Below, piece by piece: positions 54,301 through 64,000 of a stretch of 64,000 nucleotides of DNA. Within the stretch, counting starts at the first letter, position 1. The number at the start of each line of letters is the position of its first letter. This DNA is from Gracilaria vermiculophylla (lineage: Eukaryota; Rhodophyta; Florideophyceae; Gracilariales; Gracilariaceae). The notes beneath the pieces were generated by a model, which was given only the letters and a program-made list of their open reading frames with translations, had not been told where the DNA came from and searched no databases. The translations under genes were made by a program, and so were the position numbers. The stretch lies in assembly GCA_019155205.2 (NCBI GenBank), contig JAHNZQ020000181.1, forward strand, positions 3,357,627 through 3,421,626, given 5' to 3'.

Positions 54301-56455
54301 CGGTAAAACTGGAAACATTTATCCGAGAACAACTTGCAGTTCCATTCTGCACAAAGATACGAGCCCGAATCAACGGTGGTAAACTTCACCCTTTTCCAGG
54401 TGAGGACTTCGGCTCTGTTACCAGCACCTTCGAAGCCACCCTACAGTTCTTGTTTACTCACCGGCTGCAAAGGCGGATGTTGCACCTTTGGCATTACGCG
54501 ACGGTCAGCGGCCACGCCGGCGGTAGGAACCTCTAACCGATCCTCAGGAGTGCTTTTTACGAGCCTGCCATTGCTGAACACTGCTAAACAACTGTGCTTC
54601 TTTGCATTAAGTGAGTGAAGAATAGAGTTAAGCTCCACGAGCACTTAACTAAACTCTACCTCTTCCCTGCTAGGACATCGCTTGATTTTGTTGCGATCAA
54701 CATCCTTGGTGCACCCCTTATGACCCAGACCGGTAACAAGTTCCTACTTGTTTTCACTGACCGTTTCTAGAGGTTGGTTCGAACTGTCTCTCCACGGATG
54801 ATTACAGCTGTTACGGTTGCCAACGTGTTCGTCACGCACTGGATACTCATCTGTGACCCTCGAGTTGAGTTACTATCAGATAATGGAGGCACATTCACGT
54901 CCAAGTACCCCCAGGATGTCTGTCTTATCCTGACGAGGAAAACCACTTCACTACGACATACCATCCCCAATGTGATGGAAAAGCTCAACGATTTAACGGT
55001 AGTATTCTCGTTTCCCTGCGCTCTCATGTTTCTGGTCACCGAAAGACATGGTATATGCATACGGACGCGCTGACTTTCGCTTACAACACGCAAATTCACC
55101 AGACTGCCAAGGTATCACAGTTTCAATTGGTGCTGTAGCGCACTCCACCTCGGTGGCTTGGAACCCCAAGCTATTCTTGGCACTTTACCATCAGTGGGTA
55201 CGTACTGCTAACGGTGAAAGGACTGGTTGATAAAACTATTCCCCCCTAGTTGGAAGTAAATGGCATGCACCCAAGCCGCTTACAAGCAAAAATTTGACGC
55301 TCGCTTGCAGCGGGAACGCGTGTGCCATGTTGAAGTGGGCGCCTTCGTGTTCGTGCGGAACAACTTCTGTAACCCCGGATAGGAGAAGTGCCAATAAATT
55401 TCGCTGGTGGCGGACAGGCCGTTTGAGGTGGCCTCCATAGCAATCGATACTTTTGTGGTCGCCATTGACGACTACCGCGAGCATCAGTCCAGTGATCGAG
55501 TCAACCGAGCTCCTCCCCTCTCTTTGGAGATACTCCTTCACCGCCCAATCCTCCGACACACAGGGGCTTTGCGTATGCCAGCAATATCCCATTTACTGGC
55601 AGTCAGACAGTTTGCCGTCTTCCTTCGCCCCTTTCGGGGTTTTTCAGATCTCCCGTGCGTGTCGGGCGACAAGCCAACTTTGTCGGAAGGGACTGATCCA
55701 CGTGGCCAACGCCCAATAACTCCAGTTCATACTGACATATTTACCCTTTGAGCTGTAAAACCGGTGTCTCTTGCCACTCCGTCTAGGGAGGGGGACAATT
55801 TCTCTTCCGCTCCTCTCAAGGAGTATGTCTGCTTGCCTCTGGAACGACAAACACGCCATGACCTACGGATACGTCGCCCTGCGTCGCAACCCATACGGGA
55901 AAACGTCCCAGAGACAAAACCATCCGTGACGAAAGTAGGCACCATAGTGGCAGGGAATCGCACCGGGAACACTGACGCGCACCCTATTGAAAATCTGGGC
56001 GCGCCAGAAACGCTACTCGACCGAGTCAAAATCACCGACCAAGTTGTACACGGGAACCACCACGCGTTGACCTTCGGAATGGAGCTACATAAAGAACGTG
56101 GAGATGTTGCTAGAATAGGAGGACGTCTTTTGGACGTTACCCGCACCCGTTCAAGCGCAACGGCTGCAATGAGGGAGCTAAATCGCACGCCGGACCGTGC
56201 GATATTGTCAGGAGAGCCGCGACCTCGCGGAACAGAGCCGCTCACGTGGAAACCGCAGCCCGCCCAAGGCGGAAATGTCCGAGCTGTTTGCACCACATCA
56301 TCAGCCATAGAACGGGAGCCACGCAGGCTCGTGGTCAGGCTGGAATAACGAGAAGCAGGACACAATCACCCAAGGTAGAAATACGAGCCCGAAACGGGAA
56401 CCGGCAACTCCGCGCAAGAGGAAACCACAAGAATCCCGCATGGCGGAAAGCTTAA
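51395..56455 (+). pseudogene. Ty3/gypsy pol, degenerate (RT, RNase H, integrase)
   Basis: Plus-strand internal region following an LTR. In order: reverse transcriptase at about 52750-53400 (VVLALKRDV..., CQLNSKTISNADPIPRMDD, TAFVCQFASFLFKRMPFGL), with the catalytic YxDD reading YLDT; RNase H near 53735-53960 (ATDSSDYQ-like start, PIAYLSRSLHEHE); integrase with an HHCC-like start near 54470, a catalytic core near 54660-54930 (FVAINILGAP ... LLSDNGGTFTS) and a C-terminal block near 55260-55520 (EVGAFVFVRNNF, ADRPFEVASI). The order RT-RH-IN identifies Ty3/gypsy. In-frame stops interrupt nearly every domain, for example between the two halves of RT near 52939. A matching 3' LTR was not found. Confidence 0.85.
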
Positions 56456-59400
56456 CATATAAAAGTATGTTTTCAAACTAATCGTCGGAAACTCGTAAAA
56501 CGAGGATGGGGGGCTAGAGTACGACGTACGCTAATCAGGGTACCACCCTTCGGCCGATACGGTCGAGCCGATGGAACATCCTTCACGTCCTCTCGTGGTA
56601 CGCTATCACCCCAATACGGGTACAGCGACTCCAGTGACGCTGAATAATGCCCAAACAGGGTTACATTCCCTTTTGAACGGACTATTTGCAACGGCCACTG
56701 CTGGCGAATGTCTGCGTTACAGTTTTTCCCCATGGCCATAGGTCGGATTTTGGATAAAGAGCACACTACATAGTAGGTTGCTGGAATAATTGGCAGTGCT
56801 TTTGTTTACCTTATACGGTTCTTGTCAACAGTACTGTACAATACAAAGGGGCTCCAGTGCGGCTACAGACGCCCTCAGTGGATGAGAGCCCAGGTTCAGG
56901 CTGTGAGCATTACGGCCATGAGGGTGTCTTCTAGTCTTCAAGGGATATCTCGGAGTCTGCGTTGGCTCGTCCGATTAGTCTGTTTGGAGTCTAGTGCTAT
57001 TTTTCGCAATCAGAAAGCCCCATAAAGACAAAAGGGATCTTCCTACCCTGAAGAAAATCGGTGACAGAGCCCTCTCAAAGAAAGAGCACGACTTTTTGTT
57101 TTCTAAAGCAGAGGTCATTTACTCTACACTTGTGCACAGAGGTTGGAGAGAAAGATTCCCACAAGGCGGATGTCAGCGGCGTTTGTTTATTCATCTGGGA
57201 GGAAGATGAAAGAGGGGGGGCAAACTACGAGGCTCGTGTGATGAACGCGTAAATGAATATACCACGGTAGATGGAGGAGTCAAGCCAACAGGGTAATCAA
57301 TAGCATAATTGTTTCAGAAGTCGGTGTTCCAAGTCATGCACAATGCTCCTAATTAATGATTTTTCCAAGAATTGATGCTCTCAACGTGCAAGGTGGATGA
57401 GCTATTATGGGTCATAAGGTATCCACCATTATGAATTAGAAACAGACGCATACATGTTTCTTTGAATGCAAAAATTCGTTCCCATTTACTGAGGGTGGTG
57501 CCCGCCACGAAAGCGCTGTTACGTTCTGTTTTTTCCCTTCCACAATTTGCCGTTGTACGATTTTGAGTGCGGTTGACATGAATCTACTTTTCAGGGAAGA
57601 CAATGTGCCCATATGCTCCGCAGAGGTCTTCATCTCGTCAGCCGTTTCTTTGCTCGAAGCTCTCCAAATATTTGTACCCGTCCTACCTTGCTGCGCACCT
57701 AATCCCGTATCGATTTAATATACACTTGTATCGTATCCTCCAGTCGCGCAGGATAGCTATCATTGAGCTCAACGCTGGCAACACTGGAAGTGGCAAATGT
57801 GGTGTTAGTTGCGGGTGCTGAAGGTTGCTGTGGTTCTTATGGTTACGAACGTACACGCATTAAAGTTTTCAAACTTGCTGAAGGTTGCTATTGCGAGCTT
57901 TTGCTGTCATTTTCTAGCGAAGTTGTTCAAAATCAACCGAAACATTTTATTTTGTGTGCATATTTCACTATCAACTCTGCATAGGTTGTTTCAAAACTGC
58001 CACAAATGTACAGTATTGTAGAATAGAACATAATTATTTAAACAAAGGCCATGCCATTTGTTCCTGCTACTTTCTGTGCACAGGTTATCCTCATCTATAG
58101 CAGGCCCATCCACATGGGTCACACGTGTAGTGCAAACCTTGGCCAGCAGTGGCCATTTCCTTTACATCCCGTCCTAACAAATCATTTACCCTTTAACGTT
58201 CACGGCGGGAACGTTCTGAAATATGAGTTGTTCTAAAGAAAAGAAAATGTAGCTTGACTTCCTCTCTATTTTAATCTGAAACTGGTTCTTTCAGATCACC
58301 ACTGTCATTTGCTCTTCAATACGGCTAATACGCCTATGTGGAACCCTGTGCAATGCCATTTATGCCATAGAATTGCATCTGTAAGTTATTTGTACATCAT
58401 TTTTATGCGTGTCGGCTGCCATTCATTAAATTGGGAGTTAGATTGCGCAGTAGGGCGAATATTTGTTGTAAATTTTGTACTTGAATTTTTGTCTGCCACC
58501 CATATACATTTCTATTCGACTTATAAAGGGCAGCATAGGCCAGAGAACTGAGATATAAAGAGAGCCTCAACATGATGACCTGCTGGAAATGATGTCGTGC
58601 TTTCCTATGTTACGGAGTACAGTACGATAACTGTATATGGAATTGCAATTCAGATTGCATGGAGTCATCATAGTTCCACTTCTCAGCATGAATAGTAACA
58701 GGATGAGAAATTCGTGACATTAACCGACGCATGAAGATCACTTGCTACGGATTGACGTGATCGTTTTCCAGCAACACCAGGGGGTTTGTCTCAAGCAGTT
58801 ATAATCCACCACGGCCACGATAACGTAGGTTTGGATTTTTTAGATTTTATTGCCGAGAAGCATTAAGTCCTCAAGCGAACATAAATACAATGAACCCAAC
58901 AGAAATGCTATTACTTTTGAATATTTTCTGATGAATTCTCCCCTGTTTCTTGGCAGAATTCGTTTTCACGCTTTATTATTCTGCAAAAGCTAAGACGCAC
59001 CATTTCTTCGACCACGTTGTCTACATGCTTGAATTTCTGGACTCGTTTCCATCTTCCTCTACAAGATAACAGATTCTCAATGATCATTTTCTTTCTTTAA
59101 CCTTCGAAGACATGTTGCCAACATATTCTGCGTCGCGATTCAATTTGGGATTTCTGAATCTCAATCGCTTCCTTCACAAAACCCTTAAAACTCCTACAAT
59201 ACAGCTTTCACCAAAAAGAGGTAATTTGCCTTGCATTGATTCATCCTGAGTCCAAACATCTGTTGTGTACCAAAGTAAACGATGCTTTCGCCGAGAAGAA
59301 CTGAAAGTCTTAAATTGATCCATTTATTGACACAGCCGTTTCAAACTCGAATGAATTTTTTTTTATAATTCCAATAGATTTCTGATGTTAGCCAACATTA

Positions 59401-60569
59401 TCGTTAATTAATGGCGCTGAAATAGCGGCCCAAAGTGTGACAAACTGTTTTCAAACCACACTTTATTAATTTTTTGTAACGTCGAAAGATAGTGCATTGA
59501 CGTCTCTAGAAGCGTCCGGAAGTTGTCCAGCTCAGCTTTCTGTGCTGTACAACTTACAATTTTTTCTGGAAATCTTCAAAGGGAAGAATCCAAAGTCTAT
59601 ATAAAGGCGTGGTGCTCTCGGTTAACTAGGGCATGAGAGAACTCAAGTAAAGTCTTAGTAAACCTACCGTCTACCTTCTCTTATTCATATCACAGGTAGT
59701 ATTGTAACTGTTCCGTCCACTGTGGCCGCTCCGACTGAAGAAAAAAACCGCCGAGATGAACGTGAAATGTTTTGAAGCGGAATATTTTTATGTGGATTTT
59801 TCTAGAATTATCGTGTTTTTTTGATATTTTGTTTTGATTTCAATTTCTGATTTTCGTGAAAAGGATACTAGTTTTATCGGAAATTGTCTTGCTTTTAAAT
59901 GTTAATTTTATAGGAAATCAACTGTGCTGATTCGCTAAATCTGTGTAAAGCGGTTCACTGTCAGTTAACCTGTTGGCAGGAGAGCCAGGTAGCCATTGAC
60001 ACAGTACTGGGGTAACAGCTACTGGCTGTTGGGTGTTGGAGCCACCCTTGAAGGAAGTTGTGGCTAGCCCGTGGATATAGGGTGCACGTAAAGGCGGAAG
60101 ATTACAGAACACTGTTAACTGATCAGGTTTAACTGCTGTAAATCCAAGTATTCTCTTCAACCCTTCTGAAGTGTTGGCTGTTAGCTAGGGCAGAACCGCT
60201 GGGCACCGGTTTTGAGTAACGCTTGTGAGCACAGCACAGTCAAGTCTTGGACGAGGTAGACTTTTCTACGTTCTCTCAACGCGTTGTACACTATATCTCA
60301 CGGTTGGCTCGAAAGGCTGCGTTGTTAAAGTAAGGACATCGTGAAGGTTTACATTGACTCCACCACACCATGTGATTGTAGGTAGACTGATGGTGATATT
60401 CTGAGAAGGCTGCTGAGCAGTACTTTTTTAGTGTCAAATATTGTCAGAGTTATTGAAGTTTACAACACTTCGGGCCAAGAAGACACAATTCGGGCCAAAG
60501 AACCTTCCTTATGGGTGCTATAAATATCAAGAATAAGAACTCTGTAATGAAGAGGAAAAACGGTTGAGC
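56456..60569. other. Region without recognised genes between two retroelements
   Basis: About 4.1 kb, AT-rich from 58.5 kb on. A minus-strand stretch near 57436-57830 reads partly like protein (for example AEHMGTLSSLKSRFMSTALK) but is broken and unrecognised. 59.5-60.5 kb should contain the 5' LTR and leader of the following element; a TATAAAG at 59599 could be its promoter, but without a second LTR copy I cannot define it. Confidence 0.4.
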
Positions 60570-63500
60570 ATGTCTTTAATGAAACCCCCGAAGCCCGATA
60601 AGTTTGATGGCCGCTGTGATGCCTGAACTGTTCGTGTATGGTTACACTCCACAGAGAAATATCTTAGTCTTGTTGAAATTTTGCAATATGTTGACATAGA
60701 TTCACATACTGCAGTAGATTTCTCCTCAACTTATATGACGTTGCCACTGCAAACTGGTGGTTTACGCTGGCATTGGAAGAAATGGGTCCACCTTCTTGAA
60801 AGTTGTTTAGGCTCTGTGACACGAATGAGTTTCTGATGAAAGACAGTATTGAAAGAGCACGAGACAGACTCCTTAAGATAAAGCATAGGAACAGTGGAGC
60901 CATATATTTGGCTGATTTCTAAAATATTGTGATCGAAATTTTTAGGATAAGAGATTCCAGGAAGCTGGCTAGCCTCTCGGAAAGATTGAAGCTACATGTC
61001 CTCCTGCAATTTTGCAAAGCCAGTCCAATATTGTTTGAAGAAGCAACGAAGATTGTGCTAGACGTCAACGGACTTTATACCATGCGGGTTACTTCTTTAA
61101 GTGCGGTTCCGGATTCAGTACAGGTTTTCAAGCTGGACCCAATCACATGAGGATTTGGAATGTCCAAGTGCAAATTAATCAGCGAGAAATGAGTGCTGAG
61201 GAAATAATACATTTGAAAAACAATGCTTTTTTTCTTTGTCATAAGCCTGTATGCCATCCGTAAAACCACAAGAATGGAAAGATCCATCAGCAGAGAAAGA
61301 TTGTTCAGGGAAAAAACACCGAAACGAACTGAACTCCTGACAATGACTCGCGTTCTCAAGAAAACTGAGTGGTCCACCTCAAGGATTAGAAAACACTCAG
61401 GTTGGACATGAAAAGAGTGTGATCAACCGCTCGGAGAGCGCGTTGAATTCTCTAAAGCACGAATTGAAAGCCTTGAGAAGAGAATAGTGCCGTGATGTGC
61501 CAAATATTTCGTGTGCAGATTCAAATGCCATGATTGGAAGTCATTATGACAACATCCTTACGGGAAGCCCTATACCTGTAGAACCTTTACTTGTACTAAG
61601 GTGCTCCATGAATGGAGTCAGTGTGAAATTATTAAAAGATGAGGGATGTAATACCAACATGGTAAGCAGAGAGTTTCTGGCAAAAAACAGAAGCAGAAAT
61701 GCCTTTATCGTTGGTCAAGAAAACCTTACAGTTGAACACCCTCAGAAAGTAACAAAGGAAGAAGCATCGAAAGTCACACTCAATGGGACATTATGACTTG
61801 GAGCTCATACCTATACGTCTTCATGGATCATTTTCAATCGCAGGTATGATGTTCTGTCGGGAATGCCGTGACGTGTCGCCCAAAAACCAACAATCGATTA
61901 TGAACAAAGGATTGTGAAGGTTGTACCCGAGGCTATTTCACCATTTCAAAAGAATGATGAAAGGATTCAAGTAAGGAATGTAGGTGTGAGAAGGTTCTGA
62001 AGAATGATGAGAAAGAAGAAGATGCAAGTTGAATTATTTCAAGTTTAGATCCCAGAGGTTTAGCATTCAGAGGGAGAGAAGCTCACTAAAACGAATGCCA
62101 AATTGGAGCGACTGCTTGCAGAATTCGAGTCTGTTGCAGAAACAGAGCTACCACCTGGATTTCTGCGAAAGAGATCCGATGATCATGACATTCAGGTTGA
62201 AGAAGACTCGAAGCCCTCACAATGTCCATTATTCCAGCTCTCTCCTGTCTAGTTTGAAGCGGCAAAGGAATATGTGGAAAATTTGATCAAATCCGGTAAG
62301 ATAAGATCAAGCAAATCACCGTATGAAGCGTCATTATTTATCGTGAAACAGAAAGGAAAATGAAGATGAATCGCAGAATATCGAGCACTTAATGAACTCA
62401 CTAAGAAAAATAACGCTCCCATCTCGAGATCCGATGGGACGTTTTATGGGCTTGGAGGATTAAACGTTTTCTCCAAGTTAGATCTAAATACGAGACTCCA
62501 TCAAATACGGGTGGAGCCAGAAGATATCGAGAAGACTGCGTTCAACACAAAATATGGGCAATTTGGATATCTTTTTTTGCCTATTGGGCCTTTGTAATAT
62601 TCCTGCGACTTTTGAAAAGTTGATGAACCAGCTCTTTTATGCTTGTATTGATGACTTTCTGGTGCTCTATATGGATGATCTCCTGATTTTCTGTAAGGAC
62701 GAAGCAAGTCTTTTGCAGCACTTGTACACTGTATTGCGACAAATGAAAGAAAACTATTTGTTTTGTTTACCCAGAGCAGTGTGATTTCATGAAAACGTAG
62801 ATCGAATTCTTAGGACACCATGTCGGTAAGGATGGAACTAGAGGTAGAAAATCTCAGGTCAAAGCACTAAAAACATGGCCAGAGCCGAAATGCTTATTTT
62901 AAGTTCGAGATTTCCTTTGACTACTACAATTCTTTCATCATTTCATACCAAAAGTTTCATTGATTGTTGCTCCAATGACAAATTTGACAAAAAAGTATCA
63001 ATATATCGAGAAATGGAGTGAAACATGTGATGAAGCCCTTGAAAAGTTATAAGAAGCAATTAAAAATGTACCAATTTTGGTATCGCCTGATTGCAGGAAG
63101 CCGTTCAGGGGTCATATTGATGCTTCACAGACCACTATTCGTAAAACTTTGACGCAAATTAATCAGAGTGGAAGAGACCGTGCCATTGCCTTCTATTCAA
63201 AGAAGTTGTTCCCAATAGAATCCGCCCATTCAGCTAATGACAGAAATATTCTTGGGCTACTCGCATTGTTTATTTTGTTCAGATTTTATTTTGAAGGGTA
63301 GGAGTTCGAAGTCTTGGCAGATAATTAAGTGCTAAAGAGTTTCTTCAAAAGACATAATCAAAGCAGAAAAGAATCAAGATGGCTTGAGATTTTTAGAAGC
63401 TTCTGAATATTCCCTATAAATCATAAACTTAATAAGATACACGTCTTCAGAGATGTTCTATCTGGAACTCCCCATGTTACGGAAAAGATTGACTGTCGCT

Positions 63501-64000
63501 TATTCTGCAGTGGCGTTGAAGTGCCGTATATCAAACATGAAAACGTGAGAACTCGAGACGATGAAGATTAATTCTTTGGTCCTGTTTTGAAAACCATGAA
63601 TGTGAAACGGCCATACGATCAGATTCAAAGACGGAAACTGGAAAAGATACTCATTATCTTCCATAAGGATGGTGAAAGACTCTTCTACAATGGAAAGCTT
63701 TGCATACCGAGAAAGTCGGTGACCTATGTGTTGCAACTAGCGCATTATTTTAAGATAAGTGGTCAGTTTATGTTTTTAAAGACACTGTCGAGACTTTGAA
63801 ATTTTCGTTCAAGGCACAAGAGTCCAGAGTTTTGGACGTATTTCGAAGGATGCATGAAATGTCAGCAGTTTAAGGAATTCATTTAGAAGAAGTTAACCGA
63901 CCCAGAAGCTTTATAGTTACCAGAGAAAAGATGGGGCTCATTATCCACAGACGTTTTTGTAAGTCTACACTATTCAAAAGTACCGTTTAATGCAATAACT
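60570..64000 (+). pseudogene. Second Ty3/gypsy retroelement lineage, gag-pol, degenerate (runs off window)
   Basis: Plus strand, AT-rich, with many in-frame stops. Gag opens near 60570 with MSLMKPPKPDKFDG, a typical Ty3 gag start, and a decayed CCHC knuckle near 61230. A retropepsin-like block lies near 61590-61680 (LLKDEGCNTNMVSREF). RT is at about 62260-62790 with NVFSKLDLN, an intact YMDD in LVLYMDDLLIF and KTAFNTKYGQF. RNase H is near 63080-63360 (FRGHIDASQTT, AIAFYSKKLFP) and the integrase zinc region near 63600-63900 (LCIPRKSV, GCMKCQQFKE). It differs in sequence and base composition from the family at 51 kb, so it is a separate lineage. Confidence 0.85.

Noticed and set aside
56500..56540. 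Degenerate 3' LTR start after the pol copy (GGGGGG followed by TAGAGTACGAC)
   Set aside because: Resemblance to the LTR start is limited to about ten bases and does not continue.

Overview
This window is nuclear DNA from a plastid-bearing eukaryote. The best fit is a red alga, probably of the florideophyte type; that placement is inferred from gene content and style, not from any marker sequence. Many gene products look plastid-targeted: a RETICULATA-related (DUF3411) protein, a membrane-anchored FKBP, a RibF-like FAD synthetase, a YchF GTPase, RlmN and chorismate mutase. Nearly all genes are single uninterrupted frames. The one clear spliceosomal intron sits directly after codon 2 of ribosomal protein eS27. 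Genes are packed in convergent and divergent pairs, with convergent stops as close as 6 to 35 bp. There are no bacterial operon or ribosome-binding signals.

Layout. 1-4192: minus-strand Ty3/gypsy-type LTR retrotransposon DNA in tandem form (LTR, short internal region, LTR, then an internal region with a gag frame that stays open to the window edge). 4.7-8.7 kb: SRR1-like protein, SAR1 GTPase, a twin-CX9C protein and RlmN. 10.0-11.5 kb: an unknown coiled-coil protein. 11.5-15.5 kb: AT-rich gene desert. 15.5-18.8 kb: chorismate mutase and an unknown membrane protein. 20.3-26.8 kb: RETICULATA-related protein, FKBP, alpha/beta hydrolase and a PH-plus-kinase protein. 27.4-32.9 kb: a very GC-rich island with IMP4, RibF, eS27, two tiny unknown proteins and a tesmin/TSO1 CXC factor; its left edge holds a 114-bp poly-G tract. 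34.3-38.5 kb: a DxD glycosyltransferase and a large protein that looks like a degenerate SNF2 (ERCC6L/PICH-like) factor with SUMO-interacting-like motifs. 39.9-41.2 kb: a broken nuclease-lamin-tail gene. 42.3-45.2 kb: YchF and a TPR-like protein. 45.2-48.8 kb: AT-rich DNA and unrecognised sequence. 48.8-56.5 kb: plus-strand copies of the same retroelement family as at the left edge, including a stop-riddled pol and a 100-N assembly gap inside one LTR. 56.5-60.5 kb: nothing identified. 60.6-64.0 kb: a second, AT-richer Ty3/gypsy lineage, also broken.

The genes are a mixture of housekeeping functions: vesicle budding, rRNA processing and modification, translation, aromatic amino acid and flavin synthesis, and signalling. 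They do not form one pathway. The most unusual items are the SNF2-like pseudo-ATPase candidate, the 20-22 bp tandem arrays in two promoters, the poly-G promoter tract, and inverted tandem retroelement clusters that bracket the gene island.
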